Positions 22,290 to 33,589 of a DNA stretch of 64,000 bases are shown here, in pieces. Positions within the stretch are counted from its first letter, which is position 1; the number at the start of each line of letters is the position of its first letter. Made by a program: the position numbers and the translations under genes. Under the pieces are notes generated by a model. The model was not told the origin of the DNA and did no database searches. It was given only the letters and a program-made list of their open reading frames with translations. Source of the stretch: Nectonema munidae (taxonomy: Eukaryota; Nematomorpha; Nectonematoida; Nectonematidae); NCBI GenBank assembly GCA_030549495.1, contig JAUIRK010000940.1, positions 1-64,000 on the forward strand. The letters run 5' to 3'.

Positions 22290-22978
22290 TTGTACTTTTG
22301 TGTACGAAATGATTTGTTTACAAATTGTCTTGGTTGCAAAGTGTCTTGAACTAGTTTTATTTATGATGCATGTTGGATACGAAACTACATGGAAAAATTG
22401 GGAAAAGAAATTATTACTCACTTTAACCCATTTAAGACCAAGCAAAGCAGACGATTTTTAAAAAAACGCAGATGATTTATATTCAAAGTCATTGAAAAAA
22501 GCAGACGAATATGAAATTACTTATGTTCCAAAATAGGAACATTGGTCGTAAATGGGTTAATGAAAGATAGAGACAAAATATTTAATAATAAAAGGGAAAT
22601 CAAAAGTAATATTTTATATTTAAAAAATAATATGTTAAGATAAGCAATCAAGTAAAATACCGCATTTAGGAAATCGAAGAAGGCATGTAATGAAAATTGA
22701 TTGGTTCAAGTTGAATCTGATAATAAATCGACTTGGAAAATGATAAATCCTATTATCATATCTCAGAAAAATAATTATTTCTTCACTTTATAAATAATAG
22801 TTGAAAGACTCACTTGAAATGGTCGAAATCTAAATAAACATTTTATATATTATTCTGTACGTAACTTGGATAGTAATAATGTATTAACCTACTTGATTCA
22901 TTGTTTGGATTTCACCAAATAAGTCTCAATGATGTATATTTCTGAAGAATTTTTTAAATGATCGTCTTTCTTAGATTG
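22290..22978 (+). pseudogene. LINE relic, linker half (5' part of the LINE at 15613)
   Basis: Translation of the plus strand gives a LINE region between endonuclease and reverse transcriptase: KDRDKIFNNKREIKSN, SDNKSTWKMINPIIISQKNN, and a degraded LNKHFIYYSVRNLDSNN. It ends at the truncated inner edge of hAT copy 2. The RT half that should follow is at 17455-15613 on the other strand. A TTAA MITE (22423-22560) interrupts it. Several stops are present. Confidence 0.7.
22423..22560. mobile_element. TTAA-flanked MITE, copy A
   Basis: 138 bp including TTAA at each side, with ends ttaacccatttaagacca and tggtcgtaaatgggttaa, an almost perfect inverted pair. TTAA duplication and CCCxTT-type ends are the signature of piggyBac-mobilised elements. 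It interrupts the LINE relic. The interior carries the gcagacga motif shared with copies B-D. Confidence 0.85.
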
Positions 22979-23105
22979 GCTTCTAATAAGATCGACCTCA
23001 TATATTAAATAAAATATTAGAAATAAGCTTGACACTGCTTAGATTTTGCAATTTTTTCAAAATCAGGCTCTAATGATGAAGTTGCCAAATGAAGACAGTC
23101 ATCCA

Positions 23106-23399
23106 ACAGCGTTTTTCAAACTTTTTTTACTACGACCCATAGCAAGAAGCACAGTTTGCATCGCGACCCCTAATACTTAGGTGTAAAAAGACAAACTCTG
23201 ATCTCTAGGCAAAGACAATTTATATAGGTATTTTTTTATGATCTGCACATTGTTTCATTTATTTGTATTAATAAAATATCAATACTTTTTGATTTTCTTC
23301 ACTTTGCTCTCTCTTGATTTCCTTTCTTTTTTGTCACTACCCATTTTATTTTTTACGCGACCCAATGAAGTGTCGGGACCCACAGTTTGAAAAACCCTG
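23106..23399. repeat. Nested hAT MITE in copy 2
   Basis: A 294-bp reverse-complement counterpart of 18776-19081 at the same internal position, flanked by atccaa on both sides. It lacks 12 bp (a tgaataaatgaa-type stretch) relative to copy 1. Confidence 0.8.
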
Positions 23400-23449
23400 A
23401 TCCAAATGATCATTCGAAATTTGATTTCTAAATTGATTTTTAATATTAT

Positions 23450-24120
23450 TCATGCTTGAAAATACAGATTCACATAAATATGTTGAACAAAAACGAGATA
23501 GGAATTTTTGTGCCACACTATAATGGAAAATCTTCGTATGTTTTTTTCCCAGACTTGATGAGAAAAGTTTGCTTTTATTTCGATATTATTTTGCAATTTT
23601 ATTATTTCAACTTCTACATAAGGTTGATTTATATTGAATAGATAAAAAATTTTAGATGAAATATCTGAAATTATTACATATTTTTGATATGGATTGCTAA
23701 TGAAAGATAAAACATCTTCAACTTTGAAAAATTCGCAAAATCTTGATTTTATTTCTTTTTCCACTACTTCAATTTCGTTAACAAATCTATCAAAGTCGTA
23801 ACAACGTAAAGAAGTTTTATTTTCGAAAAACTTTTGTAAGTGTGGAAAATGTTTCAATTCATAAATTTTTATGTTTTCCTTTAATAAAACTAAGTAGCTT
23901 TGAAAGCTTCTAACAGTGCTCAACAAATCGATTATATTTTTATTTCCACCCTGAAGTTGTAAGTTGAAGGCGTTCAATTTTGAGCAGAAGTCAACCAAAA
24001 ATCTCAAATTTAGAACCCACTCTTCCTCAAAATGTTTATGATAGTAGTCTTCTTTCTCATTCAGAAAAAGTTTAATATCGTTGATAAGCAGTAAAAACCT
24101 TTCTAAAAACTTTGTTTTAG
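23450..24120 (-). pseudogene. hAT transposase, C-terminal half (copy 2)
   Basis: The same protein as at 18027-18725. The 185 residues from RFLVDFCSKLNAF to the end are identical. Upstream, single-base differences interrupt the frame that is open in copy 1. The BED finger and catalytic core are absent. Confidence 0.78.
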
Positions 24121-24154
24121 TGAGCCAACGAACTGAGATTGAAATATGTTAAAG

Positions 24155-24560
24155 TCTCAAACATGCTTCCACTATTACGAATGTGATATTTTATGATATA
24201 TAATTTACATCACACGTGTGATCTATTTTATATAGGCTTTATTTACATTGAACCGTAAATCGATTTACTACATAACCATCTGTACTTTTATCGCACGTTT
24301 ACAGCTGTTGGTATTTGTATAAAAAAATTTTGTGATATCACAAGTGTTTCCATTCTTTTTTATTTTATTGGATTTCTTAAGATTTTCTTCCCATATTTCT
24401 AATAATGAGTGAACCTTCTGACTTAGAAGATCATTCTTCTTTTTCTTCTGAATCCATAACTGGAAGTTCTTCAGAATCTTCGATTTCGTATGAAAATTAT
24501 GATGCTCCTGATGAAACAGTGTATTCTTGGGAGCCAACTCAAGCTTCTTTTGGAAGAACT
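24155..24560 (+). pseudogene. piggyBac-derived 5' region inside hAT copy 2
   Basis: Starts near a TTAA (24153) and includes a TATA-like ttttatataggc (about 24225). An ATG at 24405 opens a 60-codon frame whose first part is an acidic Ser/Glu-rich sequence (SEPSDLEDHSSFSSES) ending YDAPDETVYSWEPTQ. The wording matches the N-terminus of the piggyBac relic that lies just outside this hAT copy. It is a captured promoter and first-exon fragment. Piggybac transposases commonly have acidic Ser-rich N-termini. Confidence 0.55.
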
Positions 24561-24670
24561 TTTATTAAACTACAAAAAATTAACTAAAGATATGAATTTC
24601 TATATACAAGTGAATATTGATTTGCGATCGACAAAAAAATGTCTCGCGATCGACTGGTTGGGCATCCCTG

Positions 24671-25996
24671 ATCTAGTAGCTCCAGACTCAACAGAGTATT
24701 CTTGGTCACCTCAAGCTACTCTCAGGGGAAGAGTTGAAAGTTTGACCATCAGAGATTTTCTTCGTTTTCCTCCTGGTCCCCAGAAAGGCTGTAAAAATGA
24801 GTCAAATGTTTTAAAAATTTTCAATTCATTCTTGACACCTTAAGTTATTCACTTACACATATAAGATGACAATGCTAAAGAGTAAGTTATTTTACAATTT
24901 TTATTTTCTTATTTTGCACTTTTTTTCAGATCCAACACCTCTAAGCACTTGGAGTTAATTCATTGTTATAAACGTTTTTTATGTGCATCACCTGTTGTCG
25001 TATTTTGCTATACTGCTTTATATGGATCAAAATGGTGACCAGAAAATTAAAACATCTGATCTTTTTTCTTCTTATAGAAGTCCATTTCTAAGACCTTACG
25101 CTTATTCATATTTTCATAAGATTTGATGATAAAGAAGTTCGCGATCCAAATGATAAAATCAGTCGTATTCGCTATATTCATAACCATTTTCTCAATATTT
25201 ATTCCAAGTTTTGGACTCCTCATTCAGCCGTTATAGTAAATGAACAACTTGTGGCTTTTAGAGGAGGATGTCCCTTAAAAGTTTATGATCCTCACAAACC
25301 TGGTAGATATGGCATCAAATTTTATCATATATGTGACTCCAAGTACTATTATTATATGATGCCTGAAATATATGTATCTGACTTACAGGATTCTTCTTAT
25401 TTTTCTGGTTTATCAATTGTTAAAAGGTTGGTTGAAAAAAGCAAGGTCCTCCATGTTGTGATCTTTACACTGACAGATTCTTTTCATCGCATAAACTAGC
25501 CCTTTGGACTCAAAGTAAGAAGATATCCGTCTGTGGAACAGTTATGGCTAACAAAAGATTTTTACCAATAATTTTCAGACCGCCGTATCTAAAAGAACTA
25601 AACTTCAATGAATGTGAAAGTGGAACAATTTACTCAAATTACGTCGCAATAAGTGCCTATATTCCAAAAAGACACGCTCACAGAAACTTTTAAGTAGTTT
25701 ATATACTTTCTTCACAACACAAAAATGTACAAATAAGCAATATCGCTTCTAAGCCTGAAAGTCTACTGTCTTATAATGAAAACAAAGGCGGTGTTGATAT
25801 CCCAAACAAAATGGTGAAAGCATATCATGCATACAAGCCAACCAGCAAATGGTCACTGGCTGTGTTTTGTAATTACCTTGATGTATCCATATACGGATCT
25901 CATTGTCATTTGAGATTTCCATTTCACTTGCAATTCTTGGTTTCGATAACCCAAGCTTTATTGGAAATTAAGAAAATATTTTGTAAAAATATTTAA
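24671..25996 (+). pseudogene. piggyBac-like transposase relic
   Basis: Opens APDSTEYSWSPQ and RDFLRFPPGPQKG. After a stop it continues in other frames: RDPNDKISRIRYIHNHF, then VNEQLVAFRGGCPLKVYDPH, KPGRYGIKFYHICDSKYY, and later SYNENKGGVDIPNKMVKAYH with KWSLAVFCNYLDVSIYG. This is the order of the DDE_Tnp_1_7 domain. The usual DE of the iDEqmvpfkGR box reads NE, so the first catalytic aspartate is lost. Stops and frame changes occur throughout. Its N-terminal piece is at 19541-19640 on the opposite strand. No right-hand TTAA terminus was identified. Confidence 0.85.
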
Positions 25997-26139
25997 AAAA
26001 ATAAATAAAAAACAAATGAATAAGATCTTAGATGTAATTAAATTTTCTAGGCTTTGTAAAAGTGTCTGAACAGGCTAAAACTTTTAACTTAAAAACTTTA
26101 AAAAAAAAAAAGAAAAATAGGAATATACTGAAGGCTCGT

Positions 26140-26380
26140 TATTATGTTTTAACTCCAGGCTTTAATTCAATTAGTTCAAACTTTGATAGGAGAAAGAAGT
26201 AGCTGTAAAATGTGTTCTCATATTTATCAAATTTTTTAACATGAAAATTAAAGTCATCATCAAATTTACAACATTGACGTAATAGCATTGGAAATGTATG
26301 CCAAATCAGGGGTCCAAAAACAATCATTAAAGAAATACACTTTGAAAATTCCTAACTTTCAATGTCTAATCAACCCGGGT
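26140..26380 (-). pseudogene. LINE C-terminal fragment
   Basis: The minus-strand frame contains FGPLIWHTFPMLLRQ and a FNFHVKKF phrase, the motif near the C-terminus of many LINE ORF2 proteins (RyFGpxiWNxLPxxiR, then FKxxLK). Only this short 5'-truncated piece remains. Confidence 0.6.
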
Positions 26381-26519
26381 TTTGATTTTTTTGTCTTTCA
26401 TTAACTCATTTAATAATTTTCGACATTTTTCTTTTATTTCAATAAAATCATCTTTTTCTATTTTAGTTTTATATTTTAAAACTAAATTTGTATATCTAAA
26501 CTAAACTAGTTTGAGTCAA

Positions 26520-26995
26520 ATAACTTATCTAACATCCTCTCCCCTAATGAGGTATATCAAATCTTACATCTAGCAAAATATGAACTGATAGATTGGAGAT
26601 GAATTATCGCGGTATACAGGTTGGAGATGAACCAATGAATTATCGCGGTATACAGGTTGGAGATGAACCATCGTAGTATACAGGTATAATGTTTATAGGT
26701 AATAACTTATGTAGCATCGTCTCCCCGAATGAGGTATATCAAATCTTACATCTAGCAGAATGTGAACCGAAAGTTGAACATTGTCTCCCTAGTTATTTGT
26801 ACATGGAATAGAAACCATCGTAGAATACAGGTTGGAGATGAATCATCGTAGAATACAGGTTGGAGATGAATCATCGTAGAATACAGGTTGGAGATGAATC
26901 ATCGTAGTATACAGGTTGGAGATGAATAATCGTAATATACAGGTTTGAGATAACACACAAGTTGTCTACCCGCGTTCAACCGTACAGGTTATGAG
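26520..26995. repeat. 28-bp minisatellite within a ~182-bp higher-order repeat
   Basis: The basic unit is gttggagatgaatcatcgta plus gaatacag. About three copies lie at 26597-26690 and five at 26813-26950. Each group is preceded by a homologous 65-bp leader (aatgaggtatatcaaatctt, then acatctagcaaaat), giving a two-level structure. Adjacent units in the second group are nearly identical, so expansion was recent. Confidence 0.85.
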
Positions 26996-27457
26996 ATTTA
27001 ATATATATAACGAATTTTAATTTTTTCAAAAAACGTCAAAAATTTATAAAGGATGATAGATTATGAAAAAGTTATAAATTTTATAGATGACGTTTAATAA
27101 ATTTATTTATCATTTATTTTAAAACCCTTATTAACTTGTAATTTGTTATGTTATTATATTGAAGTAAATAGATAGTTGGAAATTAAAACAGTAGTTATTT
27201 TTCATAAGTCAATAAATTTCACTAAAACGTTGAGTAAAAACACTGTAATGCCACTCAAGACCTGTACCATCATTGGAGAGTTTGAGAGATATTTTGGTAA
27301 GATCTTTTGATTTCAAAATCTTTTTTCCAAAGCTATTTATGTTAAGAAAAAAAAGAAATATTATAATGAAAAATTTGAGTTTTACTTGTATTAAAACAAA
27401 ATACACATCTTTTGGATTGGAATTTAAAAAGTACACTCCTTTGTTTGTTTATATCTT
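26996..27457. other. AT-rich stretch, no gene recognised
   Basis: Short ORFs on both strands (for example 27209-27436) are low-complexity and lack recognisable motifs. Confidence 0.35.
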
Positions 27458-27594
27458 TTAACCGGTTATCGACCACAGTCGACATATGTCGACTTTACAA
27501 AAATAAAATCATCTGCGTTTATCAATGCTCTTTAATACACATCTTCTGCTTTACATTAGATATCGTCTGATTATTCTGGTCGTTAACGGGTTAA
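27458..27594. mobile_element. TTAA-flanked MITE, copy B
   Basis: 137 bp with ends ttaaccggttatcgacca and tggtcgttaacgggttaa, TTAA on both sides. A gtcgacatatgtcgac palindrome lies just inside the left end. The interior has catctgcgtt and cttctgctttacatt phrases shared with copies C and D. Confidence 0.85.
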
Positions 27595-29529
27595 AAAACT
27601 TTCAATTCTAAAAAATAAGGTAGCGATAATATTATAAGGAATACAATTGCTTAAGGAGTTTTATTTATCTCCAATTTTTTGCTGATATACTTTTTGTTCT
27701 GTTAGGAAATATTTTCAAGGTTATTTCGTTTTTGAAAATGAATTTAATTTGATTCAAAGAAATTTTGAAATTGCTTCAAGCGTTAGGAGTGACGATTTGC
27801 CATTTTTATCAAAAATTTAATTCTCTTCACGATAAATATAACGAGCGTTTAAAAAAAATTTATTTTATACACACATTTTCTTTATATCTTTCATTATCAT
27901 TATTCTTTTCACAAAAAAACGTAAATTTTTTGTTTTTTGCTTCTATTTTTCATTTTAGCTTTTTTATATCCGTGAATCTACAAAGATTTAGTGATCTCTG
28001 AATATGGCATTCCAAAGATGGGGGATTAAAATAAACTTAAAGATAAAAATACAATCTTTTATACAAAAAATTAACTTTCGGAAAAAAAATCGCTCTCAAA
28101 AATTTCTGGGGAAAAAATTCTCAATAATATGCATAGTAAACTTAATCTTTTCATAAAATATAGTAAAAAGAATGACATTAATCTCAAAAATGAAATTTGG
28201 ATTACCATGTAAAAGGTTTATTGGATTAAATTTAATAATGGGTATAGAATTATTGCATATATACTAACGTGAATTAAATCGTATCTTATGTGATATTTTC
28301 TAACAAAAAAGTGCTACCTACACAGTTGCATACGTATCACAGAATTTTTTTCTAAATTTTATAGAAATTTAAATATAGTATGAAAAATAGATTTATGATT
28401 TAAAATAGACAGTAATTTTTGATTAAATATTTCTAGCTTGATATTTACGCTGAAAAATTCAGAGCGGTATTAACAGCTAATGTGATTAAGTATGAGCAGT
28501 TCATTTGTGATTCAAGCCATTGCAATCGGTATTTGAAACCCTGAGTAGCTTTTTTTAATTTCAAAATTTAATTTTTTTGATTAGATTCTTCACTAGAAAA
28601 TTCTTTCTCTTAATTTTTTGAATTGCTAACTCTTGGAATATTTAAAGAAGAAAGATATAAACCAAGACCACAATTGTGAAGAAAAGTTTGTGCGTTTGTG
28701 CTTTTTGGTTGAGTAAACTTCATGGAAATAACTATTTCTTTTTCAAACAATAAATCAGAAGCAGTTTGAGTGTTCCTTGGTGTAACGGTTGAATTTTTGA
28801 AGACATATTTTTTGGTAGAGTATCGCATTTAACTTTTCCTTCACTAGAAATAAGTTTTATGTATTTTCTTCACAATATTGCAAAGCATTAGGCATTTTTT
28901 ACTCTATAAAGACTTATTGAAACATCAACTTTAAACATCAAATATAAGTATAGAATAAAATTCAAAATGTAATATAATTTATTGGGCACAGGATTTAAAA
29001 CGGTGAATTTTCGCCTACACTTGGCTTTATCAAACCATTATACTAATGAGTAGGGTAGAAGTTGAAAACTATAGAAGGATTAGCGAAGAAGAAGACTGTA
29101 TAGAACCTTTCATAATTTCTATATATTTATTTGTATATGCTTTATGAACATTTCCTTTCATCCAGAATGCGATTAGGAGTCATAAAGTTGGCGAATTCTA
29201 AGCGAAACGCATTGTAATCAAACAGTTTATATTGAGGGAGCAGTGTACTATAGTAAATGAAAAGTAAAATTAATTCTTGATTAAGATTTTTTAAATATAA
29301 AATTTGAAGAATTTTATTTATAATTTATTTCACTTTTTTGGTAGTGATTTTAACTATATAAATAGGTAATCAACATTTTATAATTTAATATTTTTAGCAA
29401 GCAATGGAACTTTAGATTTAGTAAAATTTAACTTTACTACTTTTTTACTATTCAACCTGTAATATTACTATTTAATTTTTCAATAAGGTATAAAAAAATT
29501 ATTTTAGTTTTTGTTGTCGATATCGCAAC
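27595..29529. other. AT-rich stretch, no gene recognised
   Basis: Contains a 72-codon minus-strand ORF at 28610-28828 (phrases TPRNTQTASDLLFEKE and HNCGLGLYLSSLN) with no recognised family. It could be an exon, but nothing else supports that. A phrase gcgaaacgcattgtaat near 29200 resembles one at 34845. Confidence 0.35.
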
Positions 29530-29657
29530 TTGACACGTTATCGACCACAGACGACATATGCCGACTTTTCAAAAATGTGAATCGTCTGCGTTTATTAATG
29601 CTTTTTAATACAACTCGTCTGCTTTATGTCTGATTATTCTGGTCGTTAACGGGTTAA
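29530..29657. mobile_element. TTAA-flanked MITE, copy C
   Basis: The right end is tggtcgttaacgggttaa. The left end is mutated (ttgacacgttatcgacca), so the left TTAA reads TTGA. The interior parallels copy B with several small gaps, in the same orientation. Confidence 0.8.
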
Positions 29658-29787
29658 GAAAAAATATTTTTCCATACCTAGACGGATGATATAAATGCTC
29701 AATAAGCAAACTAACGAAGAACGAGTAAATCAAAAGCTTGCGCTTTAACGATTTGGCCCTCTGTCGCCCTATATATTTACATTAATT

Positions 29788-30005
29788 AGCTTAATGCGAG
29801 ATCGAACCCAATACTTTGAGTTATCGATTAAAACCGGGGCTTGAGTAGGGTTGGTTAGATGCTGGATTCCATAATTCAAGGTCTTGGGTTCGATCCCGCA
29901 TCAAGCCTGCTTTCCTCATAGTTCGATTCAAGCGGCGCAATTGTGCCTTCTCGATGAAAACACCCTATGGTACCTTTATCGAAACCCAGTATTTTACCAA
30001 CCTTA
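29788..30005 (+). repeat. tRNA-derived SINE with an inverted second tRNA-like head
   Basis: 29838-29907 is tRNA-like. A 7-base acceptor stem (ggcttga with tcaagcc), an A-box-like tggttagatgctgg and a B-box gggttcgatccc are all present. The tail to 30005 holds ccttctcgatgaaaacaccc and ggtaccttt, found again at 13003-13055. Immediately left, 29788-29832 is a diverged reverse-complement copy of the B-box half, so two heads face each other. The T-arm and anticodon arm do not pair properly, so this is not a working tRNA. Confidence 0.65.
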
Positions 30006-32577
30006 CTCACGCTCTAATAATTATATTAAGAAAGTCATGACGGCAAATTTTCATTTCTAACTTTTAATTTGAATTTTGTAAAAATATGCTTCTTTTCTTT
30101 TCTTATATGCGAGCCAAAACAAAGATCAAATTCCATTAAAAGTAGCTTAAAATATATCTATGTTTTTCTTCATTTAGGTTATAAGAAACAATGCATGTTT
30201 TAACGGTAAGAAATTGACTTTGAACAAAATCATATGCATTATTTTAATTTAGTCCAATTATATTTTATTACATTTTTATTGCATAAAAACGCTAAATCCC
30301 TCTTTTGTGATATCAGAAAAAACTTATATTAGGTCGACATAAAATATGTGCGTATTTCAAACTACAAGTAATTGGCGTGCATAATAATTACTATTTATAG
30401 TCCTGAAGAATAAGATGGAAAATAAAGATCTCTCTCTTCATCTCAAAATCACTTCCAAGCATTGTCTTTTCTCTTAAAATCTGCTTGAAATTTTAATTGG
30501 AAATACCTTTTTTCATAAATGTAAGGGTTTTATCAGAGCGAAAACATCAAAAAATGTCTATATCTCGATTCTAAGAAAGTTCTTGGCTTGTTAACTATTA
30601 AAACAACCCTTGCATATAACTATTTAAAAAAAGTAGTTTACTAATTTATCCAATCTATCAATTATTTTACTAGTGAACTAGTTAAATAATAAATTTAAAA
30701 AGTTAAGTTTCCAATATAGTTATCCCACACTGAACTATCTTTACTAAGCTGTATTATACGGCTATTATTATATATTAGAAGATGACAAGAGGATTCTAAA
30801 AATGTATAAAATTTGTATATTTGTTGAATATATGTGAAGTCATCATTTTGAGCCCGGTGAAAGGGCTTGAAAAATCGGAAATTTAAAAGATGGAAAATTT
30901 TAAAACGTTTTCTGATGGAGTTTTATACGCTGATTTCAAATATATAATTTATTTGAAATGAATCGAATCACTTTTTAATTTTTTTCGCTGTCAAATTTGT
31001 AATTTTTGTCATTTTATCAAGTTCAAAACCTAAAAAAAGTATTTTAAAAAATTCAAACTTAAAATATTTATACATTTTCATAATCAGTATAAAATTTTCT
31101 TTAAAAGAGATATTAAAATTCAAAATTGGATACGTTAAAAAATTTTCTAAAATTTTGTAGGGAAGCTCAACAATTTTTTAAAAAAAAATATTAAAAAAAT
31201 TCACATTTTTTCACCTAAGTATGTTTAAATATTAGGTATATTTAATGAATATGCAAAAAAAAATTAAGAATATGTAATTATTCATTTTACATGCTATTAT
31301 ATCTTTAAAAATAGCAAGATTGTGCATATTATTCAAAGGCTTATAAAAAATTATTTTAATATTTTTTTAAAAGTTATAGCCTGTAAAATGTAGGTAAAAA
31401 GGTGTTCTTTAAGATGGCCATAGTTTGAAAAGGAAAAATACTTTGAAAAAATGTTAAAAATTTGTTTTAATTTCATTTTTACTTAAATTTGTCCATGACT
31501 TATGTATATAAAAAGAAAAAAAGAGTCTTTAAAATTTTTTGAAATAGTGAAAAAAATCTTTATATATAAACCATATAGCATGATTTTAAAAAAAAATGAG
31601 GCAAAAGAGTTTTTTATTTTTGTAAAAATTGAATATAAATTCAGTTTTAAGTTAAACATTTTCTGTACTCTCTACGGCTAACTCCCTGCAGGAAAATTAA
31701 ATAATGAAAATATATTTTTTTAACTAAATTGTGGAGAAATGAAAGCTTTATAAATATCTAAGAATTTTTTTATAAAAATTTCAAATATTTTCTTAAAAAG
31801 GAATAAAACATCGATTTTAGACCAATTTTTAACGTCAAAAAGGTGAAATAGAAAATAAAAAAAACAAAAAAAAATTTCGAAAATTTTAATGTTAAAATGC
31901 AATATATTATGCATCTCTTAATGTAAAAATTAGAAAGATAAATATATTATTTTCTAAATATTAGCCTATCAAAAATGTCCAAATTTCGATTTATGCAGAC
32001 CGATCCTAAAATAATTATAAAAAAAATTCAACATTTATTTAGATTTTCATATATTTAGAACACAAAAATGTAATTTATTTAAAAAAAAAACTCCCAAATT
32101 TAAAATGCAAAAATAATAATTTAGTGATATTGAGACGGCATAAATAAAACTAAGTTAATTATACTAGCAAGTAAACATTTTCACGTTGATCTTCTCCAGT
32201 AAAGCAAATAAAATTAACTATCAAAAAAACAGAGTAAACTAATCTTAATACAAAAACGTTCTGTATTTAAGTTTACACGATTAATTTTTTTGTATAATTT
32301 TATTCCAAGAAGAAAAAAGATGTTTTGATTGGAAATTAAAAATTTCGGTAAGCATAAATGGGATACGCAAAATTGGAGTCATAGTAAATAATGAATAAAT
32401 GAATAAACAATTGGATTAAATATTAACAACAATTCAAAATTTTCAAAAGAAAAATAATTTTATTTCTCGACTTTACCAACAAAATAAATCTACTCAATAT
32501 TTCGACCTTGCGGTACTACATCACAGAAAAACTAAGATGTCACGCTCAGAAAAAAAGATTAAAAAAATAAAAAAATC
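30006..32577. other. Long AT-rich stretch, no gene recognised
   Basis: 2.6 kb with no ORF of note, no duplicated segment seen elsewhere in the window and no structured repeat. Confidence 0.4.
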
Positions 32578-32667
32578 TTTAGAAAAATTTTCATCTCATT
32601 ACAATGTGTTTTCTATTATCATAATTTCTTTTAGGTACTATATCTATAAATATATATTGCCGCATTG
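32578..32667 (+). repeat. 90-bp direct repeat, left copy
   Basis: The segment from tttagaaaaattttcatctc to ttgccgcattga is repeated with only a few changes at 34671-34760, in the same orientation and 2.1 kb away. Confidence 0.75.
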
Positions 32668-33589
32668 AGAATCTATTTTTTCTTTTGAAAATCTATTTGA
32701 TTCTTTCTTTCTTATTAAAATATTAACAAGTTTTTCACTAATATATACTAAGATGAAATGCCGCTTTTTCAAAAATTATAAATTATTTACGTTTCCATTA
32801 TATCCTTACAAGTTTTTTTGAATTCAAGGAATTTCTTGTGTTCTTTACTACGTTTCAATAAATATTTTGCAAATAAATTTACCTTTTCTATTATTTCATA
32901 AAAATCGCTTTGTTCCGTTAACTGAAGAAATTTGCAGCGTAAGTAAAACATCCTTTTTCAATTATAAAAATATTTCATTCTTTCCCGAACAAGTGTATCT
33001 TCATTTTAAACGTTATTGTACATGGCTGGCATATCATGGCTCTAAAATCTAAATTCAAAATTTGTGGTGTTTCAAGTCTGCTTTTTTTACAGGCTTTTTT
33101 GGAAAAATTAAAGAGGCGATAAACAGAAAGTCCTTTGATTTGATGTTCATTTTAAAAGATATAAATATTTTTTTGTCATGGAAATCAGCCAATATTTATG
33201 TCTCTCTTTCAAATGGTTAACACAAAATGTTGAGTTTTTCTCGTCAGTTTTTGATGTTAAATGTCCCTATGTTATTTTACATGTATTATTATTTTAAAAA
33301 TAAAGATTTATTATTTTTTAAAAGTTAGAGGAAATATAATTTTCTGAAATTTTTCTATATTATATTTCTATATTTTATGCACTAGTACACATTCTACAAA
33401 GTATGCACTATATCTATTAGTTGTCCATGAGCAATTTGATAACCTTGAACTGTATTTTCTTATTTTTGTAAAATCATAAGAATATACTTTTTTGACCTTC
33501 TTCTATATTCGATAAACAGAATTTTAAAAACCTTCTTAACTCTATATAAAATTTATATATTTTACATATTTGAAAACATTTAAAAAATA
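32668..33589. other. AT-rich stretch, no gene recognised
   Basis: A 61-codon ORF at 32867-33052 has no recognised motif. Nothing else was seen. Confidence 0.3.

Larger units (their letters stand above)
22979..24670 (-). mobile_element. Composite non-autonomous hAT, copy 2 (inverted)
   Basis: The reverse-complement partner of copy 1. The outer end reads tcgactggttgggcatccctg and is followed by atctagta. The inner end is truncated, with sequence resuming at about 22979 (attggcttctaataagatcg) and no terminal repeat. Contents in order from the outer end are the piggyBac 5' fragment, the hAT transposase C-terminal half and the nested MITE. The near-identity to copy 1 over about 1.6 kb indicates recent separation, or homogenisation by recombination. 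Confidence 0.85.

Noticed and set aside
24490-24843. A 117-codon ORF across the hAT end
   Set aside because: It crosses the junction between hAT terminus and piggyBac relic in a frame that matches neither element's upstream coding; a chance fusion.
28610-28828. 72-codon minus-strand ORF as a gene
   Set aside because: No motif, splice context or poly(A) signal supports it; similar lengths occur by chance across this window.
29838-29907. A functional tRNA gene
   Set aside because: The acceptor stem is perfect, but the T-arm has mismatches and the anticodon arm gives a loop of the wrong size, so it is treated as a SINE head.
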